From positions 1-59,232 of the forward strand of contig JAICRU010000008.1 in assembly GCA_025937235.1 (NCBI GenBank): 59,232 nt of DNA. The letters are read 5' to 3'. Every line of letters begins with the position of its first letter. Position 1 is the first letter of the stretch. The position numbers were made by a program, and so were the translations under genes. The notes beneath the pieces were generated by a model. It was not told the origin of the DNA. It saw only the letters and a list, made by a program, of their open reading frames with translations, and did not search any database. Shown one piece after another: positions 41,151-49,173 of this stretch. The stretch comes from Acidimicrobiia bacterium. Lineage in GTDB: Bacteria > Actinomycetota > Acidimicrobiia > Spongiisociales > ZC4RG35.

Positions 41151-41175
41151 GATCCCGAATTCGAAGGAGATTGTC

Positions 41176-42567
41176 ATGCAGCAGTCGTCCCAGACGCCGA
41201 AGACACCGTCCGTCGCTCAGCTAGGTCAGGTCCTCACCGGCGAGGTGATCGGGCCCGAGGACTCTGGGTATGACGAAGCACGGGCGGTTTTCTACGGCAT
41301 AGATCGCAAGCCGGCAGCGATCGTCCGGCCTACGGACGCCGACGAAGTCGCATACGTCGTGTCGATCGCACGGGACACGGGGATCGAGCTGGCCGTTCGC
41401 AGCGGTGGTCATAGCATCGCCGGGCACTCGGTGACCGATGGTGGGCTCGTCCTCGATCTGTCGGCGATGAAAGAGATGCGCATCGATGACGAGAAGAGGA
41501 CAGTGTGGGCACAGACCGGTCTCACAGCAGGAGAGCTGACCGGTGCTCTCGGTCGGCATGGGCTGGCGGTCGGGTTCGGCGACACGGGCTCGGTGGGGAT
41601 CGGTGGCCTGACGCTGGGAGGTGGAGCCGGCTTCCTGTCCCGCAAATTCGGTCTGACCATCGACTCGCTCCTCGCCGCCGAGTTGGTGACCGCCGACGGG
41701 AAGGTGACTGAGGTCGACTCGGAGAACCATCCCGACCTCTTCTGGGCAATCAGGGGAGGAGGCGGGAACTTCGGCGTGGCGACCAGGTTCTTGTTCCGCC
41801 TCCAGGAGGTGGACGAAATCTTGGGCGGGATGCTGATCCTCCCCGCGACGGCGGACAACATCTCCTCGTTCGTCGAGCTCGCCGCGTCGGCTCCGGAGGA
41901 GCTGACGACGATCGCCAACGTCATGAAGGCGCCACCAATGCCTTTCCTCCCCGAGGATCTGGTCGGCCGGCCTGTGCTCTTCTCGATCCTCGTCTACGCA
42001 GGTGAGGTCGAGACCGGAGCGGAAGTCGTGGCCCCCTTCCGCGGCCTGGACACGCCCATCGTCGACATGGTGGAGCCGGGCATCTACGCCGGGATCTACG
42101 AGGCAGGGGAAGAGGAACAGGCGCCACCGTTCACCTTCGCAGTCCGGAACCTGTTCGCCGACGACATCGACAAGTCCGACGGCGATGCGATCCTCGAAGC
42201 TCTGGAGACGTCGACCGCCCCGATGGCCGTCACCCAGATCAGGGTGATGGGTGGCGCGGTGGCGCGGATGCCCGACGACGCAACCGCGTATGGGCACCGC
42301 AGTCGGCCGATCATGATCAACGTGGCTTCCGCCTATGCGGACCCAACCGAGAGGACGACTCACGAAGCCTGGGTAGACACCTTGGCCAAGACCCTGGGCA
42401 GGGGTGGCGAAGAGGCCTATGTCAACTTCCTCGGCGATGTCGCCGAGGCCAGGGTGAGGCAGGCCTATCCAGGTGGGACCTGGGACCGGCTCCGAGAAGT
42501 CAAGCGGCGCTACGACCCGGGGAACCTGTTCCGTCTCAACCAGAACATCCCTCCGGCCGGCGCCTAA
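41176..42567 (+). CDS. FAD-binding oxidoreductase, berberine-bridge-enzyme-like
   Basis: A 463-aa PCMH/BBE flavoprotein. The FAD domain contains [12 protein letters not shown], with His79 at the site of 8-alpha-histidyl FAD linkage, [37 protein letters not shown], and [13 protein letters not shown]-like [17 protein letters not shown]. The second-linkage cysteine of bicovalent enzymes is not seen. The C-terminal BBE segment is [15 protein letters not shown]. Such enzymes oxidise sugars or secondary metabolites. The start at 41176 is set by AAGGAGA (41164-41170). Confidence 0.9.
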   Translation: MQQSSQTPKTPSVAQLGQVLTGEVIGPEDSGYDEARAVFYGIDRKPAAIVRPTDADEVAYVVSIARDTGIELAVRSGGHSIAGHSVTDGGLVLDLSAMKEMRIDDEKRTVWAQTGLTAGELTGALGRHGLAVGFGDTGSVGIGGLTLGGGAGFLSRKFGLTIDSLLAAELVTADGKVTEVDSENHPDLFWAIRGGGGNFGVATRFLFRLQEVDEILGGMLILPATADNISSFVELAASAPEELTTIANVMKAPPMPFLPEDLVGRPVLFSILVYAGEVETGAEVVAPFRGLDTPIVDMVEPGIYAGIYEAGEEEQAPPFTFAVRNLFADDIDKSDGDAILEALETSTAPMAVTQIRVMGGAVARMPDDATAYGHRSRPIMINVASAYADPTERTTHEAWVDTLAKTLGRGGEEAYVNFLGDVAEARVRQAYPGGTWDRLREVKRRYDPGNLFRLNQNIPPAGA

Positions 42568-42573
42568 AAGCGC

Positions 42574-43012
42574 TCACGCCCTCTGGCAGCCCACCTCGTA
42601 GGAACGGCACAGCCAACGTTGGATCTCCTCATCGTCATCCAGGGAGGTGAGGCGCAGGTAGTAGACCCAGTCACGCCCGTCATAGTGGGCCACCTTCCGG
42701 AACCGGGGCCTCTCGATCTGTTCCTTCAGCCAGAAGGACATGCTCACCCCGCGCTCGGAGACGGCATCCATCCCTGCGAATCGCACCCGCACCATGAACT
42801 CGAGACCTGTCTTGTTGGCAACGATGGTGTACGGGCCACATCGACCCACCATCTCCTGGAGACGGGCCCCGAATGCCCAAGCTTCTCTCCCCCTTGCCCG
42901 CCATGAGCTGCTCGACAGTGTGATCCCCGCAGGAGTGCGACATGTTCCTGGTGACGAAGCGCTTGTTGCAACGAGGACAGGTCCAGAGGTCGGAGAGTCC
43001 CTGTTCCATCAT
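42574..43012 (-). pseudogene. Zinc-ribbon/DUF5655-type protein gene, frameshifted
   Basis: Two frames together encode one protein of about 146 aa. The first (from 43012) begins LSDLWTCPRCNKRFVTRNMSHSCGDHTVEQLMAGKG, a two-CxxC-like N-terminal ribbon. The second gives REAWAFGARLQEMVGRCGPYTIVANKTGLEFMVRVRFAGM-type DUF5655 sequence and ends at 42574. The shift is one extra base in a five-base run at 42889-42893. The gene starts directly after the cyclase stop (TGAATGATG). It may be a sequencing error or a recent pseudogene; function unknown. Confidence 0.7.
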
Positions 43013-45634
43013 TCAGCGTGTCAGGGCCAGTTCGTGATGAGGCTGAAGGGCATAGACGATTGCATCCCGGGGCTTCATCTCGGCCCCGGCGCTCCGAGCC
43101 TCGGCCAGCTCGGGCTGCTCTGTCTCCGCCGCCACCCCGGCCGCGTCGAGGAGCCCGGCGAGCAGGGCCCAGCGGGTCAAGCCGACCTTCGACCTCGCCT
43201 CGTTGGCTGCGCCCAGGGCAGTCATGGCGCGTACCGGATCGTTCTCGGCGAAGGCCAGCCACGCCACTGCATCGAGGAAGATCGCCAGAGCTTCCTGACT
43301 CCGCATGCGGTCGAGTAGCTCCACCCCGTCTTCGAGCTTCTTCCTCGCCCGCACGACGTCCCCTGCAGTCAAATAGGTCATCGCCGCCTGGCTGTAGGTC
43401 TGAGACATCAGCGAGACGATGTCGAGGGCCTTGGCGATCTCGAGCACCTCCTCGTGATACGCCAACCCCGCTGCCAGGTCCCCCTCGAGGGTCGCCCTCC
43501 CCGCCTGGAAGCTGAGGGCGTAACCGAGGAGGAAGGGGTCGTCGAGAGAGCGGGCCAGATGGACAGCCTCCTCGATCTGACTGCGAGCCTCCACGTCGAG
43601 TGGATCGGAGAACTGCAGAGAGCCCGCCAGCATCAGACGCCCCCACGCCTCGGTTTGGCGGTCTTCCACGGTCAAGGCCAGTTCAATGGCGGTGCGGGCC
43701 AGGCCCATTGCCTTCGACCAGTCGCCTATCTCCATCCGATATCCGGAGGCGATGAAATAGATGAACGCCCTCAGATGAGGGTCGAGACGGTCACTGTCTG
43801 CGATGAGACGTTCCGTGTACGACTCCATGCCCAGCCAATGGTCGCCCTGCCAGAGGAGGATCCAGGAGTTGGCGTAAAGGGTGGCCGCCAACTCGATCCG
43901 ATCGGCCTCGAGGGCCCATTCGCCGGCGGCTGAGAAGTTGGGCCAGTCGCGAGAGAGCTCGATGACCGTCTCCCGCTGGCGCGGGCCCCGCATCAACGGG
44001 TCGGCGCGGAGCAGGACGGAGGTGAAATGCTCGGCGTGACGGAGCCGGGTCTGTTCCTCGTCATCGTCTTCGGCCAGGCGCTCCACGGCGAACTCTCGCA
44101 TGGCGCTGGCCATGCTCATCCTGCCATCGCCGTCCACCGAGACCATGCTCTGGGCCGCCAGGTTCTCCAATCCCAGGAAAACATCGGGCGCGTCATCCCC
44201 AACCACTGCCTCGGCCGCGTCCAGCGTCCACCCGTCGACGAAGACACCAAGCCGGCGAAACAGAGTCCGATCCGCGGTGGACAGGAGCCCGTGACTCCAC
44301 TCGATGGTCGCCCGAAGGCTCTGCTGGCGCCGGGGCAGTGCCGGAGATGTGGTCGCGAGATCGAGCATCCCGCGCAGGCTCTCCAGGATGCCCTCCGGCG
44401 GGAGCAGCCGGGCTCGGGCTGCCGCCAGCTCGATCGACAGTGGACTGCCCTCCAGCCGGGCAACCAGATCCCGGACCACACCCGAGTTCTCAGGGGTCAG
44501 CATGAAATCCGACCGGACGGCTCGGGCCCGGGCGACGAAGAGCCGAACGGCGGGGGAGGCGGCAATCTCGTCGTGCGGGGCGCCATCACCAGGCCACCCC
44601 AGCGGTTCCACCCGGAACTCGCGCTCGGCTCCAATGCGTAACGCCCCTCTGCTGGTCACGAGGATGGTGAGGTGGGGGCACCGCGCCAGGAGGTCGGCTA
44701 CACCCACGGCCGCGTCGGAAACCCTTTCGAAGCCGTCGAGGACCAGCAGCGATTCCATGGGGGCGAGATGATCGGAGAGGGAATCGAACCCCGGGTGGGT
44801 CGGATCGGTAGGGAGACCGAGCTGCTCCTCGATCGCATTGGCGACGCGGGTAGCATCGGCGTAGTTGGAGAGGTCGACATACCCGATCCCATCAGCGAAT
44901 CGCGAGCCGAGCCGGCTCGCAGCCGCGATCGCCAGACGACTCTTGCCCACGCCGCCGGGCCCGGTGAGGGTCACCAGTCGGGTGCCGGCTCGGAGAAGTT
45001 CCATGACCGCCTCGATCTGCTTCTCACGCCCGATGAGCTCTGTTAGATCCTTGGGGAGATGAGCCTCCTGCGGGCGGGCCCTGACCGGAGGGAACCCAGA
45101 CGGCAGATCGGTTGCCTCGAGCTGATAGAGCCGCTCGGATCGGCTCAATCCCTTCATGGAAAAGAGGCCGAGCTCGCGGCTTTCCACGCCTAGGTCGGAG
45201 ATCAGCGAGTGGGTTGCCTCCGAGAGGAGGACCTGGCCCCCCCAGGCCGCGGCCATGATCCGGGCTGTCCGATGGACGTCGATCCCGGTGTAGTCATCGC
45301 CGATCAACGTCGGGGCCCCGGTATGGATGCCCATGCGGACCTTGACCTTCACGGCCCCCGGCCAGGCCGTCTCCTCGAAGCCTCTTTGGGCGTCGATCGC
45401 AGAGGAAACCGCTGCGCCGGCCTCGGCGAAGGCGGCGAACAAACCATCCCCCTCTGCACCGAACACGGTCCCGTTGTGGGAGCGGACGATCTCCTCGGTC
45501 AGATTCCTGTATTCGCCGAGGAGCCCGGGATAGGCGTCTTCCAGCTGTTCGAGGAGAACGGTCGAGCCCTCGATGTCCATGAACAGAAAGGTGACCGTCC
45601 CTGCGGGAAGCGGGCTGCCGGGAGGCTGGATCAT
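43013..45634 (-). CDS. Class III nucleotidyl cyclase domain fused to STAND-type ATPase and TPR region
   Basis: An 873-aa regulator. Residues about 13-175 are a CHD domain with both metal Asp residues (Asp20 in FMDIEGST, Asp63 in AEGDGLF), but the usual transition-state Asn-Arg helix reads DVHRTARI, so cyclase activity is uncertain. Residues about 195-480 are a STAND/NB-ARC-like ATPase with IGREKQIEAV, Walker A GPGGVGKS (about 225-232) and LLVLDGFERV. The rest is helical TPR-like. The LuxR HTH often found after this arrangement is absent. ATG 45634 lies 8 nt after TAACAT. Confidence 0.87.
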   Translation of the reverse strand: MIQPPGSPLPAGTVTFLFMDIEGSTVLLEQLEDAYPGLLGEYRNLTEEIVRSHNGTVFGAEGDGLFAAFAEAGAAVSSAIDAQRGFEETAWPGAVKVKVRMGIHTGAPTLIGDDYTGIDVHRTARIMAAAWGGQVLLSEATHSLISDLGVESRELGLFSMKGLSRSERLYQLEATDLPSGFPPVRARPQEAHLPKDLTELIGREKQIEAVMELLRAGTRLVTLTGPGGVGKSRLAIAAASRLGSRFADGIGYVDLSNYADATRVANAIEEQLGLPTDPTHPGFDSLSDHLAPMESLLVLDGFERVSDAAVGVADLLARCPHLTILVTSRGALRIGAEREFRVEPLGWPGDGAPHDEIAASPAVRLFVARARAVRSDFMLTPENSGVVRDLVARLEGSPLSIELAAARARLLPPEGILESLRGMLDLATTSPALPRRQQSLRATIEWSHGLLSTADRTLFRRLGVFVDGWTLDAAEAVVGDDAPDVFLGLENLAAQSMVSVDGDGRMSMASAMREFAVERLAEDDDEEQTRLRHAEHFTSVLLRADPLMRGPRQRETVIELSRDWPNFSAAGEWALEADRIELAATLYANSWILLWQGDHWLGMESYTERLIADSDRLDPHLRAFIYFIASGYRMEIGDWSKAMGLARTAIELALTVEDRQTEAWGRLMLAGSLQFSDPLDVEARSQIEEAVHLARSLDDPFLLGYALSFQAGRATLEGDLAAGLAYHEEVLEIAKALDIVSLMSQTYSQAAMTYLTAGDVVRARKKLEDGVELLDRMRSQEALAIFLDAVAWLAFAENDPVRAMTALGAANEARSKVGLTRWALLAGLLDAAGVAAETEQPELAEARSAGAEMKPRDAIVYALQPHHELALTR

Positions 45635-45642
45635 CTCGCTCG

Positions 45643-45648
45643 ATGTTA
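45643..45648 (-). promoter_or_regulatory. Putative -10 element (TAACAT) of the cyclase gene
   Basis: TAACAT on the minus strand ends 8 nt before ATG 45634; it overlaps the 24-base gap after the dienelactone hydrolase gene. Confidence 0.45.
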
Positions 45649-45658
45649 CGAACCCGAG

Positions 45659-46405
45659 TCAGCCGTGCTGTTCGATGAACTCCAAGACTCGGTCCCATGC
45701 GTCCGCCGACTCGCGGGTGAAACTCTCCTGTTGTCGGTCGAAGAAGGAATGCGGCGCATCGGAGTACACCACCACTTCGTGCTCGACGTCGGCCCGGTCC
45801 AATGCCTCCCGAAACTCGTCGACCACCTCGCCAGGGATACCGGGATCGTTTCCCGCCATGAGCGCAAGGATGGGGCAAGCGAACCGGTCCACGAACTCGA
45901 TCGGCCCGGCCGGAGGCCGGCGAGGGTTACCATAGAAGCCGATCGCCCCGGCCAGCCCATGACCGGCCGCAGCTTGATGCCAGGAGTTGGAGCCGCCGAA
46001 GCAGAAGCCAATCGTGAACACCGGACGTGTCGGGTCCTGGTCCCTCAAATGGGCGACGGCGGCCGACGTGTCGGCAGTGACGCCTTCCAGGGAAGTGAGG
46101 GGGACATGCTCCCTGTAGGGGAACTCGTCGTCCCTCTTGGCGACTCCGGCCGATCGACCGAAATAGTCGAGGGCCACCGCGTCATACCCGTGCTCGGCGA
46201 AGCGGAGCGCCAGCTCCTCATAGAAATGATGAAGCCCGCGGACATCGGGGAGGATGACGATGCCGGGGCCCTTGCTCTTGGTGCTGGATGCTGCGAATGC
46301 GGCCAACCTGTTGCCGTCCGATGCCGTCAGAACCAGGTCCTCCTGACCGGAGGAGCCGCCGTCGATCGAGTCGATTGGCGGCGTCGAGTCTCCGTCGTAA
46401 CACAT
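45659..46405 (-). CDS. Dienelactone hydrolase-family protein
   Basis: A 248-aa alpha/beta hydrolase with a complete triad: nucleophile Cys135 in FTIGFCFGGSNSW, Asp187 in MAGNDPGIP and His219 in SDAPHSFFDR. ILPDVRGLHHFYEELALRFAEHGYDAVALDYFGR is the typical N-terminal half. It contrasts with the paralogue at 31660 that lacks the nucleophile. It may open lactones or cleave small esters. ATG 46405 is preferred over 46411 because TAGTTT ends 7 nt upstream of it. Confidence 0.9.
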   Translation of the reverse strand: MCYDGDSTPPIDSIDGGSSGQEDLVLTASDGNRLAAFAASSTKSKGPGIVILPDVRGLHHFYEELALRFAEHGYDAVALDYFGRSAGVAKRDDEFPYREHVPLTSLEGVTADTSAAVAHLRDQDPTRPVFTIGFCFGGSNSWHQAAAGHGLAGAIGFYGNPRRPPAGPIEFVDRFACPILALMAGNDPGIPGEVVDEFREALDRADVEHEVVVYSDAPHSFFDRQQESFTRESADAWDRVLEFIEQHG

Positions 46406-46412
46406 GGCCACG

Positions 46413-46418
46413 AAACTA
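46413..46418 (-). promoter_or_regulatory. Putative -10 element (TAGTTT) of the dienelactone hydrolase gene
   Basis: TAGTTT on the minus strand ends 7 nt before ATG 46405; no SD. Confidence 0.45.
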
Positions 46419-46788
46419 CCCCGGAATGGCGATGCGCAACCCGGGCGGGCGTCGCATCGGCCCCAGGGCCAGGTGAGTCCTGATTCCCGGGATGGACGAT
46501 CACCGACCGGGACGCAGACACATCCTGAATTGCCCCTGCAGGCGTGCGAATCTGATTCAGAAATACCGCCGCACCGTCATCGGTTGACACCTATCGTGCC
46601 AACACCCCCTGTCGGTGATTGCGGACCGAAACTGTCCGCATTAGCCGATACTTTGTTAGTCAGATCACCAGCGGCGCGAGTGCTTCGATCGTCCCCGAGA
46701 CGGACCGCTTCTCGTCCCCAGGACCGATGAGTTCTGGACCCGTCAGAGGTCTGATGTAGTGAGGACCCCCAAACCAAGAGGAGAACAA
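46419..46788. other. Intergenic region upstream of the DrrAB-type operon, 370 bases
   Basis: The longest non-coding stretch of the window and locally less G+C-rich. It contains a TTGACA hexamer at 46584-46589, an inverted repeat at 46620-46640, an AT-rich patch (46641-46666) and the AGAGGAGA ribosome site for the gene at 46789. No supported ORF is seen. Confidence 0.5.
46620..46640. promoter_or_regulatory. Inverted repeat TGCGGAC-N7-GTCCGCA, candidate operator
   Basis: Perfect 7-base arms with a 7-base centre (CGAAACT) lie about 150 bases upstream of an ABC exporter start. The size fits a dimeric repressor site such as TetR or MarR. It is not followed by a T-run, so it does not look like a terminator. 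Confidence 0.45.
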
Positions 46789-47799
46789 ATGACCAACGTC
46801 ATCGAGGCGTCGGGTCTGGTCAAGCGGTACAAGGATGTGACCGCGCTGGCCGGCCTCGATCTCGAAGTGCCGGAGGGCACCGTCCTGGGCTTGCTCGGCC
46901 CCAACGGGGCGGGCAAGACGACCGCCGTGTCGATTCTCTCCACCCTGCTCGAGCCCGACGAGGGCCAGGCCATCGTCGCCGGGAAGGACGTGCGCAAGGA
47001 CCCCAAGGGCGTGCGTCGCCTCATCGGCTTGTCCGGTCAGTACGCCGCTGTAGACGAGCATCTGACCGGGTTCGAGAACCTGGACATGATCGGCCGGCTC
47101 TATCACCTCGGTAAGACCCGTTCCCGGGAGCGGGCCCGTGAGCTCCTGGAGATCTTCGACCTGACCGAAGCCGGCGACCGCCCTGTGAAGACCTACTCCG
47201 GGGGGATGCGCCGCCGGCTCGACCTGGCCGGCGCCATCGTGGCCGAGCCTCCGGTTCTGTTCCTGGACGAGCCCTCCTCCGGTCTCGACCCCCGAAGCCG
47301 GGTGGACCTCTGGGAAGTGATCCGCGACCTGGTCACCGAGGGTGCCACGCTTCTCCTCACCACCCAGTACCTGGAGGAGGCGGACCAACTCGCCGACGAC
47401 ATCGTCGTGATAGACCACGGGCATGAGATCGCGCATGGCAGCTCCGACCAGCTCAAGACCCAGGTGGGTGGAGAGCGAATCGAGGTGACCGTCTCCGAGC
47501 TGAACCACGTCGACACCGCACACGAGATCCTGACCACCTTCGCGGTGGGCGAGATCCGCATCGACCACCACAGCCGTGGTCTCACCGCTCCCATCGCCGG
47601 TGGCGCGAGCACCCTGACCCAGGCGTTGCGTGACCTCGACGCAAGAGGAGTCGTCGTCCAGGACGTCGGCCTGCGCCGTCCCACCCTCGACGATGTGTTC
47701 CTGAGTCTCACCGGGCACGTTGCCGAGGAGGAAGCAGCCGCCGGGAACGGCGGCAGACGCGCCAATCGGCCCGAAGAGTTGGAGGAGGCGAGTCGATGA
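46789..47799 (+). CDS. Daunorubicin-resistance-type ABC transporter ATP-binding protein
   Basis: A 336-aa DrrA-like ATPase. Walker A is GPNGAGKTT, the signature region is YSGGMRRRLDLAGAI, Walker B is LFLDEPSSGLDP with catalytic Glu, and TTQYLEEADQLADDIVVIDHG is the typical DrrA H-loop segment. A C-terminal regulatory domain of about 100 residues follows (LRRPTLDDVFLSLTGH). AGAGGAGA precedes ATG 46789 with good spacing, so the mRNA has a leader. It is coupled by ATGA to the permease gene. Probable role: export of a hydrophobic compound. Confidence 0.93.
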   Translation: MTNVIEASGLVKRYKDVTALAGLDLEVPEGTVLGLLGPNGAGKTTAVSILSTLLEPDEGQAIVAGKDVRKDPKGVRRLIGLSGQYAAVDEHLTGFENLDMIGRLYHLGKTRSRERARELLEIFDLTEAGDRPVKTYSGGMRRRLDLAGAIVAEPPVLFLDEPSSGLDPRSRVDLWEVIRDLVTEGATLLLTTQYLEEADQLADDIVVIDHGHEIAHGSSDQLKTQVGGERIEVTVSELNHVDTAHEILTTFAVGEIRIDHHSRGLTAPIAGGASTLTQALRDLDARGVVVQDVGLRRPTLDDVFLSLTGHVAEEEAAAGNGGRRANRPEELEEASR

Positions 47800-48599
47800 G
47801 CCAGTTGATGACCGCGCTGGGCGATGGGGCAGTCGTCGCCAAGCGGAATGTGATCAAGATCAAGCGGGTCCCCGAGATCCTGGTCTTCGTCCTGCTCTCC
47901 CCGATCATGTTCGTCCTCCTCTTCGCCTTCGTGTTCGGAGGGGCGATCGACGTGGCTGGAGGGTCCTACCGGGAGTTCCTCATCGCAGGGATCCTGGCCC
48001 AGACCGTGGTCTTCGGTGCCACCTTCACCGGGGCCGGGCTGGCCGACGACATGCAGAAGGGGATCATCGACCGGTTCCGGTCGCTCCCCATGTCGAGGTC
48101 GGCGGTGCTGGTCGGGCGAACCTCGAGCGACATCATCTACAACGCCCTCTCCATCACCATCATGTCCCTCACCGGGCTCCTGGTCGGATGGGCGATCAGG
48201 ACCTCGTTCTGGGAGGCGGCGGCCGGGTTCGGGCTGCTCCTGCTGTTCGCCTACTCGATCTCTTGGATCATGGCCTACATCGGGCTGCTGGTCCCGAGCG
48301 TCGAGGTGATCAACAACGCCTCGTTCATGGTGATCTTCCCGCTCACCTTTGTGGCGAACACCTTCGTGCCCCTCGAGACGATGCCGTCTGCCCTGCAGAC
48401 ATTCGCAGAGTGGAACCCGGTGTCGGCGGTGACCCAGGCGGCGAGGGAGTTGTTCGGCAACATCCCACCCGGGACACCCGAGCCGACCGTGTGGTCCCTG
48501 CAGAACCCGATCCTGTACACCCTGATCTGGGTGGTGATCTTCATCGCCATCTTCGCACCGCTATCGATTCGCCAATACAAGCGAGCCGCTCGCCGCTGA
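47796..48599 (+). CDS. DrrB-type ABC-2 permease
   Basis: A 267-aa six-helix ABC-2 permease. After a short cytosolic N-terminus (VVAKRNVIKIKRVPEILVFV) comes the family motif GAGLADDMQKGIIDRFRSLPMSRSAVLVGRT, the coupling-helix and resistance-exporter signature, and later FVANTFVPLETMPSALQTFAEWNPVSAVTQAAREL. It pairs with the ATPase at 46789 (ATGA overlap) to form a half-size drug-type exporter. A hairpin lies downstream at 48635. Confidence 0.92.
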   Translation: MSQLMTALGDGAVVAKRNVIKIKRVPEILVFVLLSPIMFVLLFAFVFGGAIDVAGGSYREFLIAGILAQTVVFGATFTGAGLADDMQKGIIDRFRSLPMSRSAVLVGRTSSDIIYNALSITIMSLTGLLVGWAIRTSFWEAAAGFGLLLLFAYSISWIMAYIGLLVPSVEVINNASFMVIFPLTFVANTFVPLETMPSALQTFAEWNPVSAVTQAARELFGNIPPGTPEPTVWSLQNPILYTLIWVVIFIAIFAPLSIRQYKRAARR

Positions 48600-48634
48600 G
48601 CCGGAACCCACCTGGGTCGCCATGGTCCCTCCGG

Positions 48635-48667
48635 AGTCGACACCCGGTCTCCCGCCGGGTGTTGACT
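48635..48667 (+). terminator. Hairpin after drrAB-type operon (possible terminator)
   Basis: Arms of 13 bases (AGTCGACACCCGG and CCGGGTGTTGACT) pair with one G-U and enclose a 7-base loop. There is no T-tract, as is common for actinobacterial terminators. It could instead act in the leader of the downstream gene. Confidence 0.5.
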
Positions 48668-48693
48668 CTGTTGCGAACGACCGAGGAGGCGCC

Positions 48694-49164
48694 ATGGCGA
48701 GGAGTGAAGGGCTCACCGAGCGGTTCGAGGGGTTCTCACAGCGGGTGACGCATGCGGTGGGGCGGCCGTGGGCTTTTCTCATCGCCCTGGTAGTGATCGT
48801 CGTATGGGCGGTGACCGGCCCCATCTTCGGGTTTGGCGACACATGGCAGCTGGTGATCAACACCGGGACGACCATCATCACGTTCCTGATGGTGTTCCTG
48901 ATCCAGCAGACCCAGAACAAGGACAGCAAGGCCATGGAGCTGAAGCTCAACGAGCTGGTTGCAGCCACCAAGGGGGCGAGTAACCGGCTCATCGACGTCG
49001 AAGCCCTGACCGAGGACGACCTCGACGTCCTCCATGGGTACTACCGCCAGCTGGTCGAGCTCGCCCGGCGTGACCAGGACCTCACCGAGTCACACTCGCT
49101 CGAAGAGGCGGAGAGGGCACACTCCGGAAAGACGGCAGGCAGGCCCGAGCCAGGGCCCCGGTAG
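48694..49164 (+). CDS. Low-affinity iron permease-family membrane protein
   Basis: A 156-aa protein with two hydrophobic helices (PWAFLIALVVIVVWAVTGP and TIITFLMVFLIQQTQNKD), then a cytosolic helix with KAMELKLNELV. The pattern FGFGDTWQLVINTGTTIITFLMVFLIQ matches bacterial members of the low-affinity iron permease family, whose iron role is unproven. ATG 48694 is set by a strong GAGGAGG (48683-48689). The C-terminal ~60 residues are charged. Confidence 0.87.
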   Translation: MARSEGLTERFEGFSQRVTHAVGRPWAFLIALVVIVVWAVTGPIFGFGDTWQLVINTGTTIITFLMVFLIQQTQNKDSKAMELKLNELVAATKGASNRLIDVEALTEDDLDVLHGYYRQLVELARRDQDLTESHSLEEAERAHSGKTAGRPEPGPR

Positions 49165-49167
49165 CCT
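49162..49167 (+). promoter_or_regulatory. Putative -10 element (TAGCCT) of the histidine kinase gene
   Basis: TAGCCT ends 6 nt before GTG 49174 and lies over the stop codon (49162-49164) of the upstream gene. Confidence 0.45.
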
Positions 49168-49173
49168 TCGAAA

